The position numbers were made by a program, and so were the translations under genes. Below are positions 1 through 11,341 of a DNA stretch of 64,000 bases, piece after piece. The notes beneath the pieces are model-generated. The model had not been told where the DNA came from, ran no database searches, and saw only the letters and a list, made by a program, of their open reading frames with translations. The stretch's first letter is position 1. Every line of letters begins with the position of its first letter. The DNA comes from Lithobates sylvaticus (lineage: Eukaryota > Chordata > Amphibia > Anura > Ranidae). The stretch lies in the NCBI GenBank assembly GCA_028564925.1, contig CM053029.1, forward strand, positions 430,557,297 through 430,621,296, given 5' to 3'.

Positions 1-44
1 AAAAAAAATCATCAATATCTTTCATGTAGTAAAAAAAACACTAA

Positions 45-470
45 TGCCACGTACACACGGTCGGAATTCTCGTCGGAAAAAGCTCTGATGGTTTACCCAT
101 CGGAATTCCAACGGAATTTCACTCAAACTGTCTTGCCTACACACGGTCACACCAAATTCCGACGGTCAATAACACCGCGGCATAAAACGCATTTGACGGC
201 ACTATAAAAGGGAAGTTTAATGCTTCCGAGCATGCGCCAAATTGTTTCCGAGCATGCGTCGGAATTTTGCGTGTCGGAATTGCATACACACGATCGAAAA
301 AACTGATAGAAAGGTTTTCCGTCGGAAAAAGTGAGAACAGGTTCTCAATCCAAAGTCCGTCGGAAATTCCGACAGAAAAAGACCGATGGGCATACACACG
401 GTCGGAAAATCTGTTGAAGAGCTCCCATCGGACTGTTTCTATCGGAAATTCCGACCGTGTGTACGTGGCA
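45..470. mobile_element. Palindromic MITE, AATTCCG-type, Harbinger-like
   Basis: The element runs from TGCCACGTACACACGG to the matching inverted end CCGTGTGTACGTGGCA. It is flanked by TAA on the left and TTA on the right, which fits the 3-bp TWA target duplication of PIF/Harbinger transposons. Much of its length is an imperfect palindrome studded with TCGGAA/TTCCGA motifs. It has no coding capacity. The copy at 20737-21132 belongs to the same subfamily. The superfamily assignment is inferred from the better duplications of sister copies. Confidence 0.75.
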
Positions 471-520
471 TTAGAACACATTATGGCAGTCAATGGACAG
501 GACAATCCAGCATGGTAGCC

Positions 521-1532
521 AAAAACATTGGATATTACATATGGGCAGCAGCTCCCTATTGTTTTATATTAAACAAATATGCTAAAATACAATCCAGCAT
601 TAGCAGCGCTCAAAATCCATTTAACAAGAGTCCATGATAGAATCCGTCCAAATGTTCAAAGGACTTTATCATATGTGAAAAGTAAATAAATCAATGAAAG
701 TCCATCCATGTGGTTCCATACGATCTGTATCTTATATTTCGATCGTCACCACACCTCTTGAATTAACATCCCTATGGTCATGAACTCACCAGATGAATGG
801 TGATAGTAAGCCCGTATGATGATCCCTTCATGGAGCAGCAAATACCGGTCCTTCCATCTATGTGTCACTCAGGACAAGAAAGCACACATACATAGCGTAA
901 TTCAGAGGCCCTCTGATGAAGGAATAATGAAATGTACATCAGGGCATGACTACACAGCTATCCAGTCAGTCTATCAACGGTCAAGCTCAATCCGGGTACA
1001 CCGCCGTGAGAGGAATCTATTAGGTGGTGAGAGCAAAAAACAAATGTGACAGGACTGCTTACATTGTAACGCTTGTTTTAAATACTTTTCTTGTGAGTGC
1101 AACTTGGAAAGTGGGTAATTGATTGAAATAATTAAGATTTTTACGGAATTACGCTATGTATGTGTGCTTTCTTGTCATGAGTGAAATAGATGGAAGGACC
1201 GGTGTTTGCTGCTCCGTGAAGGGATCATCATACGAGCTTACAATCACCATTCATCTGGTGAGATCATGACCATAGGGGTGTTAATTCACGAGGTGTGGTG
1301 ATGGTTGAAATATAAGATACAGATCGTATGGAAGCACATGGATGAACTTTCATTGATTTATTTACTTTTCATATATGATTAAGTCCTTTGAACATTTGGG
1401 CGGCTCCTATCATGGACTCTTGTTAAATCGATTTTTAGCGCTGCTAATGCTGGATTGTATTTTAGCATATTTGTTTAATGTTTAATATGATTATAGTAGC
1501 TGCCAGATTATATTATAATATTGGATGTTTTT
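521..1532. repeat. Fold-back repeat of about 1 kb
   Basis: Two inverted arms (about 521-904 and 1126-1532) flank a spacer of about 220 bp. For example, ACAAATATGCTAAAATACAA in the left arm is answered by TTGTATTTTAGCATATTTGT in the right arm, and the arms stay similar along their whole length with scattered substitutions and small indels. No transposase is visible. The right end resembles sequence just beyond 4372, so this structure and the next one may derive from one larger family. Confidence 0.8.
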
Positions 1533-1824
1533 TCCCATAAGTGCTAGGGGTGGCTTGGTGCGTTTACTTTTGTATTCTTACTAATTATTAATCCCCAACA
1601 TTGCTGATACACAAGATTATACAATAAGGCAATACATAGTCCAATGGATCACATACATACACACACAAACAATAATGCCCCATTGTGGGGCCTCATAGAT
1701 TCCTATCACAGATACTAGTTAAATCATCCCATGAGGGATTGACACGGACACCCATGGAACCTATTATCTGAGGTAATAAACATAAAGTAGTTGGAATGGG
1801 CCTAACGAAGTACACTGCATCTGT

Positions 1825-1865
1825 AGCTCAATTCGTTTCATGGCTGAAGCCAATCTTCAGGAGCG
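1825..1865 (-). ncRNA. Hammerhead-ribozyme-like motif, decayed
   Basis: Read on the minus strand, CTGAAGA is followed by a TGGC/GCCA hairpin and then GAAAC. This is the order of the conserved hammerhead core (CUGANGA, stem II, GAAA). The expected GTC cleavage triplet is not present after the short stem III region. It is the inverted counterpart of the motif at 4062-4102. Probably a fossil and inactive. Confidence 0.35.
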
Positions 1866-2757
1866 AAGTGCGTGAACTGGATCTATGGTAAAAAATGATA
1901 ATTATATTGGTTCCTAAAAAAGTTTTCTTAGGCAATCCTGATAAAAGGCAATGATAGGATGGATATGAAAAATCCCCCTAGGGCGTGTTACTCACAGGGT
2001 GTCTGTGTAATGATGGTGTGACACTGAAGGTCGTGAATCACCCAGAGAAAGACATTTCTGGGAGCTGTGGTGGCACGCCAACAGATGTCACCCAACCCGG
2101 GACAACAATCAAGGTGGGTATAAATCAATGATAGTGGTTGGGTAGATAAGTGTGATCAATCAATAAGGGCCTCTGCGAAGGATAATATAATAGATTAAAT
2201 TGTGTAGAAAAATAGCCCAAATAAAAGATTAGCAAGTGATAATTATTCAACAGTGACTTATTAAGAGCACAACTGCAAGGTAAAAAATAAGAAGTGGGGA
2301 AGGTGAACCCAAATACAGAACAAGACAAAAAAAAGTGAGCTCAAGACAAATCTGTGTAGTGACTGTTGAAGTCTGAGATTATATCATCGGTGCACCACAG
2401 CGCCTTTCCTCTCACTCTGCACACAGTTGCATGAAGTTAGTGATGTGCTGCAGTGTCGGCCGTGTGGGATCGGTCTAGGGTGGTTTTTGCACTCATGTCA
2501 TTTTTTCACAATGGATATTGGTATTACATGGGACCTCGGTCTATATCCTAGAACGAGGTAATCTCAGACTTCAACATTCACTACACAGGTTTGTCTTGAT
2601 CTCACTTTTTTTGTCTTGTTGTGTATTTGGGTGAATCGCCTGTTCACCTTTCCCACTTCTTATTTTTTACCTTGCAGTTGGGCTCTTAATAAGTCACTGT
2701 TGAATAATTATCACTTGCTAATCTTGTATTTGGGCTTTTTTTCTACACACTTTAATC

Positions 2758-3750
2758 CAGGGGTCGGTAACCTATGGTTTTGCGAGCCAGATGTGGCTCT
2801 TTTGATGGCTACATCTGGCTCTCTGCTCTCAATCCGCGGATTGAGCCCATAGGAAAAGCCGCGGCTTCGGCCTAGCTCCGGAGTGGCGGCCATCTTGGTA
2901 CACCGGGCGGCGGCCTAGGTGAGTGGCGTCATGACGTCATCATCACCACCCGCCTCAACTGCTCCCGGATCTGTCTGCTTGTGTAGTGGTAAGCAAGCAC
3001 AGTCAGTCAGACAATCGTAGGAGAGATGTGGATATTACAGTGGGGGAGATGTGGGGAGATGTGGATATTACAGTGGGGGAGATGTGGATATTACAGTGGG
3101 GGAGATGACGTGGATATTACAGTGGGGGAGATGACGTGGATATTACAGTGGGGGAGATGACGTGGATAGTACAGTGGGGGAGATGGCGTGGATATTACAG
3201 TGGGGGAGATGACGTGGATATTACAATGGGGGGGAGATGATATGGATATTACAGTGGGGGAGATGACGTGGATATTACAGTGGGGGAGATGACGTGGATA
3301 GTACAGTGGGGGAGATGGCGTGGATATTACAGTGGGGGAGATGACGTGGATATTACAATGGGGGGGAGATGATATGGATATTACAGTGGGGGAGATGACG
3401 TGGATATTACAGTGGGGGAGATGTGAATATTACAGTGGGGGGAGATGACGTGGATATTACAGTGGGGGAGATGACGTGGATATTACAGTGGGGGGAGATG
3501 ATGTGGATATTACAGTGGGGTGATGTGGATATTACAGTGGGAGAGATGTGGATATTACAGATGTATCCCTTAATAAAGAACACCTGATTGTTTAATTCAG
3601 AGACTTATTGTACTTTAAGTGTTGGTCTTACATAAAATGCACACATTGACTTGTATTTAGTTTTAAACACATTGTATGGCTCTCACAGAATTACATTTTA
3701 AAATATGTGGCGTTCATGGCTCTCTCAGCCAAAAAGGTTCCCTACCCCTG
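2758..3750. mobile_element. Non-autonomous hAT transposon
   Basis: The terminal inverted repeats are CAGGGGTCGGTAACC at the left and the matching GGTTCCCTACCCCTG at the right. They are flanked by a perfect 8-bp duplication CTTTAATC (2750-2757 and 3751-3758), diagnostic of the hAT superfamily. The opposite arm of the surrounding palindrome (near 2186-2196) has the uninterrupted target, so the empty site is visible. There is no transposase; the interior is largely a minisatellite. Confidence 0.92.
3022..3560. repeat. 26-28 bp minisatellite inside the hAT element
   Basis: About 20 tandem units of the form GTGGATATTACAGTGGGGGA followed by GATGAC or a shorter variant. Several units are grouped into a higher-order repeat: the block near 3166-3260 recurs near 3290-3390. 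Confidence 0.95.
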
Positions 3751-4061
3751 CTTTAATCTATTATATTATCCTTCACAGAGGCCCTTATTGATTGATCCCA
3801 CTTATCTACCCAACCACTGTCATTGATCTATACCCACCTTGATTGTTGTCCCGCGTTGGCCGACAGCTCCCGGAAATGGCTTTCTCTGGGTTATTCGTGA
3901 CCTTCAGTGCCACACCATCATTACACAGACACCCTGTAAGTAACACTCCCTAGGGGATTTTTCATATCCATCCTATTATTGCCTTTTATCAGGATTGCCT
4001 AAGAAAACTTTTTTAGGACCAATATAATTATAATTTTTTATCATAGATCCAGCTCACGTGC

Positions 4062-4102
4062 TTCACTCCTGAAGATTGGCTTCAGCCATGAAACTCATCA
4101 AG
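4062..4102 (+). ncRNA. Hammerhead-ribozyme-like motif, decayed
   Basis: CTGAAGA (4069-4075), a TGGC/GCCA hairpin, then GAAAC (4090-4094) followed by TCATC. The order and spacing match the hammerhead core, but the cleavage-site region deviates from GTC. It is the right-arm twin of 1825-1865. Confidence 0.35.
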
Positions 4103-4254
4103 CTACAGATGCCGTGTACTTTGTTATGCCCATTCCAACTACTTTATGTTTATTATCTCATATAATAGGTTCCATGGGTGTCCATGTCAATCCCTCATGG
4201 GATGATTTAACTAGTATCTATGATAGGGATCTTTGAGGCCCCACAATGGGGCAT

Positions 4255-4255
4255 T

Positions 4256-4292
<37 letters not shown>
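4255..4292. repeat. (TG)n microsatellite
   Basis: About 18 uninterrupted TG dinucleotides followed by TATG steps, within the right arm of the large inverted repeat. Confidence 0.97.
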
Positions 4293-4300
<8 letters not shown>

Positions 4301-4372
4301 GATCCATTGGACTATGTATTGCCTTATTGTATAAATCTTGTGTATCATCAATGTTGGTGATTAACAGAGGCC

Positions 4373-6200
4373 CCAGATTATATTGTCTATATTGTAATTT
4401 TATATGTTCAATCATGCATATTGTTCGATTTTGTATCATTACCATGTATAAATCGAATTGGGCTCTGATGTATTATTACCATAATATACCCTGGCTATGA
4501 ACTATTAAATATGAATTTTACTCAATTACCAATTACTTATTTTGTACCCACATGCTTCAATTAAAGTCCCGATTACCCTCTTCCATCCCCCCCCCCCCCC
4601 ATTATTTCCCCATTTCCTTCAAATGCTAGCTAACAATTGAAATACACAATATATACAATGTTCTATGTTTTCCTAAAAAAAGACAAAAAAAATATATTTG
4701 TATTTTATTAGCCCTGTTCATAATACATAAATAAATAAAATATTTACAGAAGCACCATGCATCCCCTTTAAGCTATATTTTATAACATGTTACAGAGTTC
4801 ACTTATGGATTTCTTCCAAATTGGCAATTTCATTGCTAAGTACTATCAAGAGATCATAAGAACATAATCAGAAACTATTCTTTTTATTATATACACTGAT
4901 GTCTCACGATTACAGCTGTCTGTTTTGTCCCTGATTTATAATCATATGTACATTCACTAATTAACACAAGAACACAGACACATATGCTTACAGGAAAATT
5001 TAATGAGACAGCTATGCATCAGATCAATGTTCAGATTTCATTTGAGCTCTTTCCTTTTTTTTAATTTTTGCAAACATGTCCCCTGGCAAATAAAACAGAG
5101 AAAACTATTTTTTTTTTTTTTTCGAAATATAGAATTTTCATTTTAGCAAAAAAGTACTTAGCTACAGCCCATAATTAGATCTAACGGAGATGTCTCCTTC
5201 TTTTGCAGGAAACTGTGCTACATCAATTACATGGGTAAATAGGAGATTTTCCCAGTGGAGACACCATGTGACCCTATATTGATCAAGACTGCAGTGGAAC
5301 GTTCTTTGCCATTGCGTTGCATAATGGAAATTAGGCGTTGGCTGTCATGGTTTCAGAAGACAAATTGCTGGTATTTGAGACAAATCATAGTCTCATTCCC
5401 ATCTCTGTTTCCAGCATCACTACTAATTCAGGGTACAGTTTGCAGTTTAGCTTCCTAATTAACTCTTCACCAATACCCTTGCGAGTAAATTATGTGCAAG
5501 AAACAAGCAGTGGTAGCTGTTATTATGACCCCTCATTAGATTGTTTTATAATATATTATTTAACATTTGTTGCTTCAAAAAAAGAGTACACAATTAAAAG
5601 TAAATAATTATGTTTCCCAGTGAATTTATTGCAGGGAAATAGAAGTTTAAAGATAAGACGGGAGAATAAAGACAGCCAACCAGCTGAAGCATTTTAATCT
5701 CATCTCTTGCTTTTTGTACACCTTGGCATGCCTGAACAAGCTAAGTAATTTCTCTAGGGCTTATTGGACATTGTAGGCTTTTTCTTTCAGTCTTGGTTTC
5801 TTGCAGCACACAATAATCCCAAGATAGCCCCTCAAGCTATGGTATAAAACTCACAAATCTTGTGCAGTGCAGGATCTGATACTCATGCTCAGAAAGGAAT
5901 GGATGAAAAGCTGCCAAGGTTTCAACAGAGCAATGTTATCCTAATACACAGCCATGCCACAAATTCCTGATAACTCTGGGAAATGACACCCCATGAGAAT
6001 CATTCTCATGATCCCAGCTTTTGCGTTCCTTTCCACAGATCACTACTGTTCCTCAATCTGTCATTGCTTCATAAGCCATAAAACTGCCAGGACTTTGAGT
6101 CTACAAAACTTTTACTGCATGACAAAAAGTCAACTTTTTAACATATCTCCATATGGAAAGCAACTGTAGACGTATAAAATGGAGAATCGTAGCTAGATAG
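4373..6200. other. No gene seen; AT-rich intronic sequence
   Basis: AT-rich, apparently unique sequence with a C homopolymer at 4587-4600 and short poly-T/A runs. Its longest open frames (under 90 codons, near 5255-5607) have no recognisable domain and no splice context I would trust. Confidence 0.6.
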
Positions 6201-6201
6201 A

Positions 6202-6960
6202 TACCATATTTATCGGCGTATAACACGCACTTTTTCCCCCTAAAAATCGGGGGGAAAGTCGTGGGTGCGTGTTATACGCTGATACCCCAAAAAAAAAAAT
6301 TCAAAAATGGTAAGCGCCGCCGAAAAATAGCGAGCGCCGCCAAAAAAGACCGAGGCGCGGCCGAAAAAACCCGAAGCCGCGCCGGAATAGACCGAGCAGA
6401 CTGTTCGGCTCTGCTCGGAGTCCCGCCTCCCTGCGCTCGCTCCGGAAACAGCAGGGAGGCGGGACCACGGTCGGAGCTGAACAGTCGGCTCGGCCTTTTC
6501 CGGGGCCGCTTCGATCTTTTTCGGCCGCGCCTCTGACTTTTTCGGCGGCGCGCGCAACAGAGTCTCGGCGGCGGGAAATTGAAACCCGGACCGGACTTCT
6601 AATGTCGCTGGGCATGGCTGCAATGACGCTGGAAAGGTACAATGTCGCTGGGCATGGCTGCAATGATGCTGGGCAAGGCTGCAATGATGCTGGGCAAGGC
6701 TGCAATGATGCTGGGCATGGCTGCAATGACGCTGGGCATGGCTGCAATGACGCTAGGCATGGCTGCAATGACGCTGGGCAAGGCTGCAATGACGCTGGGC
6801 AAGGCTGCAATGACGCTGGGCAAGCTGCAAATTACGCTTAAATGTACGTTTTTTTTTTCCCCTAAACTTCCCTCCTAAAACCTTTTTTCCTTAAAATGCC
6901 CTCCTAAACTTGGGGTGCGTGTTATACGCCGGTGCGTGTTATACGCCGATAAATACGGTA
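6202..6960. mobile_element. Non-autonomous DNA transposon with CGTATAACACGCAC ends
   Basis: The ends are strong inverted repeats: TACCATATTTATCGGCGTAT at the left and ATACGCCGATAAATACGGTA at the right. They lie in GATA-repeat flanks that hide the target duplication. The left half (about 6300-6600) is GC- and CpG-rich with GCCGCC steps. The centre is a 20-21 bp minisatellite. Open frames of 74-169 codons across the minisatellite are repeat translations, not genes. The superfamily is not determined. Confidence 0.8.
6600..6832. repeat. 20-21 bp minisatellite inside the transposon
   Basis: About 11 units of the type AATGACGCTGGGCATGGCTGC, mainly alternating GGCATGG and GGCAAGG variants. The near-triplet period explains the long repetitive open frames on both strands. 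Confidence 0.95.
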
Positions 6961-7066
6961 GATAGATAGATATCGTAGATAGATACCATTGATGGATAGA
7001 TTGATAGATAGATAGTTGATAGATATATAGATAGATACCGTAGATAGATAGATCGATAGATAGATA
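6955..7066. repeat. Degenerate (GATA)n microsatellite
   Basis: GATA units interrupted by short variants (ATCGTAGATAG, ACCGTAGATAG). A further short GATA patch lies left of the transposon near 6190-6203, so the transposon probably inserted into an existing GATA tract. Confidence 0.9.
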
Positions 7067-7072
7067 GCCTAT

Positions 7073-8333
7073 ATTGTCAAAAGTATTGGGACACCTTCCT
7101 TTACACGTCTAATGAACTTTAATGGCATTCCAGTCTTATACACACGGTCGGACATTCCGACCACAAAATCCGTCGGATTTTTTCCGACGGATTTTGTCCG
7201 AAACTTGTGTTGCACACACACGGTCGGACAAAGTTGTCGGAAAATCCGATCGTTCTGAGTGAGGTGACGTAGAAATTGTATGACAGGACTATGTAGAGGC
7301 CAGTAGCCAATAGCTTTCGTCTCCAAATTTCTTCTGAGCATGCGTGGCACTTTGTGCGTTGGAATTCTCTACACATGATCGGAAAAAGTCCGATTGGATT
7401 TTGTTGTCGAAAAATTTTAGATCCTACTCTCAAATTTTTTCTGTCTGAAAAGGTCTGCTAGAGTCCACACACAATCAGATTTTCCGATCGGACTTTTTCC
7501 ATCGGAATATACAACCGTGTGTACGGGGCATTAGTCCGTAGGGTTCACTATTGTGTTGGTCCACCCTTTGCAGCTATAACAGCTTCAACTATTCTGGGAA
7601 GGCTGTGCCCAAGGTTTAGGAGTGTGTCTATGGGAATGTTAGACCATTCTTCCAGAAGCGCATTTGTGAGGTCAGGCACTGATGTTAGATAAAAAGGCCT
7701 GGCTCGCAGTCTCTACTCTAATTTATTCCAAAGGTGTTCTATCAGGTTGACATCAAGACTTTGTGCAGGTCAGTCAAGTTTCTCCACCCCAAACTTGCTC
7801 CTCCCTGTCTTTATGGACCTTGCATTGTGCACTGGTGCACAGTCATGTTGGGAGTATGAAATTGCCCAAAATGTCTTGGTATGCTGACGCTTAAGAGTTC
7901 CCTTCACTGGAACTAAGGGGCCAAGCCCAACCCCTGAAAAACAACCCCACACTATAATCTCCCCTCCACCAAATTATTTGGACCAGTGCACAAAGCAAGG
8001 TCCATAAAGACATGGACGAGTGAGTTTGGGGTGGAGGAACTTGAATGGCTTGCACAGAGTCCTGACCTAAACACCTTTGGGATGAATTAGAGCAGAGACT
8101 GCGAGCAAGGCCTTCTTGTCCACATCAGTGCCTGACCTCACAAATGCGCTTCTGATGGTCAAAAATTCCCATAGACACACTCCTAGACCCTTTGGACAGC
8201 CTTCCCAGAAGAGTTGAAGCTGTAAATGGTGGGCCAACTCAATATTGAACCCTACGGACTAGGATTGGGATGCCATTAAATTTCATGTGCGTTTAAAGGC
8301 AGGGGTCACAATACTTTTGACAATATACTGTAA
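7073..8333. mobile_element. Tc1-derived fold-back transposon
   Basis: The outer ends are TATATTGTCAAAAGTATTG and its inverse, flanked by TA, as in Tc1/mariner elements. The left arm (7073-7138 plus 7534-7815) is an inverted copy of the right arm (about 7985-8333). In the right arm one frame reads QSPDLN, the block around the second catalytic aspartate of Tc1 transposases (usually QSPDLNPIE). The arms are thus an inverted duplication of a Tc1 3' end. A MITE is nested in the left arm at 7139-7530. There is no complete transposase. Confidence 0.8.
7139..7530. mobile_element. Palindromic MITE nested in the Tc1 fold-back element
   Basis: It belongs to the same subfamily as 18177-18600 (CACACGGTCGGACATTCCGA near both ends). 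TTA flanks it on both sides (7136-7138 and 7531-7533). The left terminus starts at TACACACGG, so the outermost TGCCCCG is missing, while the right terminus CGGGGCA is intact. The right arm of the host element shows the corresponding uninterrupted target near 8260-8275. Confidence 0.85.
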
Positions 8334-8412
8334 ATAGATAGATATTGCAATACATAAGCACTTCTATAGTTCCTTTAAACATGTACAAAACTGGAGTGAA
8401 AGGGGTACTCTA

Positions 8413-8604
8413 CAGTAGTGGTCATCAACCCTGTCCTCAGGGCCCACTAACAGGCCAGGTTTTATGTATTACCTTGGGGAGATGCAGACTAGAATACTGC
8501 AATCACTGAGCAGCAAATTATATCTATAACACCTGTGATGTATTTCAGTTATCTTGCAAACCTGGCCTGTTAGTGGGCCTTGAGGACAGGCTTGATCACT
8601 ACTG
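8413..8604. mobile_element. Short hAT-like MITE
   Basis: The inverted ends are CAGTAGTGGTCATCAACCCT and AGGCTTGATCACTACTG. Inside them are long matching arms: CCCACTAACAGGCCAGG and its inverse CCTGGCCTGTTAGTGGG. ATCTACAG follows the right end and CTCTACAG overlaps the left end, suggesting an imperfect 8-bp duplication. About 190 bp, non-coding. Confidence 0.75.
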
Positions 8605-8869
8605 ATCTACAGAACTGAGTCTGGTCTACCCTCCAAAAAATATTTTTAATTTTCCATTGAAAAATAAAAAATCATGCATTTTTGTGAAAAAACCCTCCTG
8701 CACAAAAATAACTCATAACAATACTATTTAGTCATAAATTCATTTATATTAGTTTAATTTATAGTAATATAATTTTTTGGCACTACATTTTGCAAAGGTA
8801 GGATATGATGGCTGGACACTGATAGCATGATAGTGCCAACTCCTATACAGTCACTCTTATGCAATCACT

Positions 8870-9113
8870 CAGATTCTGTGGCCGTACTCGATATTCTGCG
8901 GTTGTACTCTATATTCTCATTTTGTGGCTGTACTCTATATTCTGATTATGTGGCTGTAATCTATATTCTGATTCTGTGGCTGTAATCTATATTCTGATTC
9001 TGTGGCTGTAATTTATATTCTGATTTTGTGTCTGTACTCTATATTCTCATTCTGGTTCTGAACTCCATATTCTCATTCTGTGGCTGTACTTTAAACTCTG
9101 ATATTGTGGTTGC
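8870..9113. repeat. 26-27 bp minisatellite
   Basis: About nine diverged units of the form TTCTGTGGCTGTACTCTATA plus TTCTGA/TTCTCA. Divergence is moderate, so the array is fairly old. The flanks (8605-8869 and 9114-9374) show no gene. Confidence 0.9.
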
Positions 9114-9374
9114 AGGGCACTAATGAGGTACGATACTGGGCCTGCGTCCCTTTAGACGTGATTTCCTGTTGGGAGTATCTTACCAAAAATTTTATTTGAA
9201 ATATATTTGAAAAATTATGCCTGAAATCTGCCTTTTATCTTAGGGCAGACTTCTGGGAAAATCAGTGAGCCAATCACACAAGCAGGAAATTATGTTTCTG
9301 GGGAACATTCTGTGTAGCCATATTGCATTGCATTTTACAGAAAATTACAGAGATGCCAATTGAAAAGAAAAGGT

Positions 9375-10250
9375 AATTTTTACTTTTCAATCAGTTTTTA
9401 TTGAATTTCATAACATACAGTAAAGATGCAAATTACACATTGTATGCCGTTAAAATAAATTAACTCAGAATAGCACTTAAATAATGTCAACTCAATTATC
9501 AATGAAGTGTTACAGAACAAGAATTACCGTTATTAAAATGCTACAAAATGCAATACATTCAATATAGAAATATAAGATCAATATAGTAACATAAGATCAA
9601 ATAGAAGTATATGTCCTCTAGACACCCCCATGGGGACTACACTGTGTCTAAGAGGAGAACGTTGCCACAATAATAGAACTTATCCAGGAACCTGTGTCCA
9701 TACTCTAGAACCCAGAGGCAAAAGTGTATATCAATCTGTTAGATATGAGTGTTACAAAAAGTTAGTAATAGTCGACCATTGTTCCCATGATGCCCACTTG
9801 GTTTTTTCCTTGGGTAATTTGCCCTCACTGGATGCCATCATTAATTCATAACTATAATGTAGGTTTACGGTATCTAAGAGGTGAGTGATAGAGGGAGTTG
9901 TATCTGACTTCCATAATCTGGTTATAGTTAACCTAGCTGCCAATAGGATATGTGTCGTCACATGACGAAATGAAAAGGGTATGTCTTCAATGGATAAATT
10001 CAGGATAGCTAGACCCGGAGACATTGGTATATCTATCTGGGATATATCTTTTAAGAGAAGAAAAACAGTTTTCCAGTATTCCTGTATGAGGGTACATTCC
10101 CAAAATATGTGGAATATGCTTCCTATGTTGGAATTACATCTCCAGCACTTATTAGATAATGTGGGATAAAATGTTGCCAAGCGAGAAGGCGTCAAATACC
10201 ATCTAAGGGACAATTTTTGTGTGAGTTCCCACAACGCAGAGCTTTTCGTG
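9375..10250 (-). mobile_element. 5'-truncated L1-type LINE, 3' end of ORF2
   Basis: An open frame of 160 codons (9752-10234, minus) reads LSLRWYLTPSRL, then CWRC...HIFWEC. This is the C-terminal zinc-knuckle region that follows the reverse transcriptase in L1/Tx1-type ORF2 proteins. The downstream 3' UTR ends near 9375 with AATAAAAACTGATTGAAAAG on the minus strand. Only the last part of the element is present, as usual for truncated reverse transcription. The reading frame is well kept, so the insertion is younger than the copy at 12340-13240. Confidence 0.8.
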
Positions 10251-10762
10251 GATTTGTATACACTTCGTGAAGCTTGTTCCCATTAGACAAGGTCATTTTT
10301 AATAACATTCAATTACAATATGACTTGTGTTGCAATTGTATACACTATATTACTAAAAGTGGTTCCCCTTTACAAATACAACTTGCCTCATTTAGTTGTA
10401 ACTGCTTACAACTAATCCAATTCAAATTCACAGCAAAAAAACTGTGGGCACAGAGGACAATTGTAATTGAATTAGTTGCTCTGAGCAAACACAGACTCTT
10501 TTTAAGACATACTAAATTGAAAAAAGAACAACATTCTAGGGGATAACGTTTTTTTGCATGTCTCTACTGCTAACAACTTTTCCTAGATTTTTTCTTATTT
10601 TATGTAAACTGTCTCTGACACATGTGCAGTAGAGTGTGCACTCCTGAGTAATTCCCAGCAACTTGTAGATGGATACAATAGAGCTAGATGCCAAGACAAT
10701 AAAAGAGCTAAAAGATGTTGGACTTGGAAGAAGGAATATCAACGATGGCAAAAGAGCATTAA
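10251..10762. other. No gene seen
   Basis: Unremarkable AT-rich sequence between the L1 fragment and the next MITE. Short open frames (113 codons or fewer) resemble nothing I recognise. Confidence 0.5.
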
Positions 10763-11024
10763 GGCTCGGTTCACACTGGTGCGACATGCACTCCGACTTT
10801 GATAGCACGCCGCATGACAAGTCACGCCCAATTGGAACCATTCTAATAGGAGCGACTTGAGAAAAAGGTTTCTGCACTACTTTTGGTGGGACTTCAGCAC
10901 GACTTGCATTTTTCTTCTGTTAAAGAAGTCATATGCAAGTCGTATGAAGTTACATTGGGATGTCGGCTTCACAGTTGCATGCAAAGTCGCTCGACTTTGA
11001 AATCACGGCAGTGTGAAACGGGCC
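10763..11024. mobile_element. Palindromic MITE, TTCACACTGG-type
   Basis: The left end GGCTCGGTTCACACTGG is mirrored by CAGTGTGAAACGGGCC on the right. TAA flanks both sides (10760-10762 and 11025-11027). The interior contains several CGACTTG/CAAGTCG motifs in both orientations. Non-coding, 262 bp. The ends resemble those at 30070-30487 and 36376-36802. Confidence 0.8.
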
Positions 11025-11116
11025 TAAGGCAGAGAACAGATGCCTTACCTCTGGAGAAGGGGACACTAACAGGTAAGTGTGATATAGTGTGCAAGTATTC
11101 TTTGTGTACTTGCACA

Positions 11117-11341
11117 TTAAAGGGGTTGTAAAATGTAAATTTTTTTTAAATAGCAACCGTGTCATACCTCCTCTGACAAGGGTTTTGCACAGGATCCTCC
11201 TTTTCTGGGGTCCCCCAGTGGCGCTCCTGGCTCCTCCTCTTCTCGAGTGCCCTTTCAGAGAGCCACATTTAATGGGGGCACTTGTGCAGGCACATAGAAT
11301 GCATTAAGGTGAAAAACCTTGAGGGCTTTCAACCCCTTTCA
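11117..11341. mobile_element. Short repeat with TTAAAGGGGTTG ends
   Basis: It begins near TTAAAGGGGTTGTAAA and ends in CAACCCCTTTCATTTAA, i.e. diverged inverted ends with TTAA-like borders. A piggyBac-type origin is possible but not shown. Confidence 0.5.

Larger units (their letters stand above)
1594..4372. repeat. Large inverted-repeat element with a hAT insertion
   Basis: The left arm (about 1594-2383) is mirrored by a right arm (about 2559-2757 continuing at 3759-4372). The centre (2384-2558) is unique. The right arm is split by the hAT element at 2758-3750. Both arms carry a motif with hammerhead-ribozyme core order. The left arm has a short CA-rich stretch where the right arm has a long TG microsatellite. 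No protein domain is recognisable. A non-autonomous or fold-back element is the likeliest reading, possibly Penelope-related because of the ribozyme-like motif. Confidence 0.75.

Noticed and set aside
6300-6600. GC-rich region as a CpG island
   Set aside because: It lies wholly between the inverted ends of a transposon.
6301-6823. Long open frames with repeated LQPCPAS or VIAAMPS
   Set aside because: They are translations of a 20-21 bp minisatellite inside a non-autonomous transposon.
9752-10234. 160-codon minus-strand frame as a host gene
   Set aside because: CWRC...HIFWEC and the upstream RWYLTPSRL identify it as the C-terminus of an L1-type ORF2.
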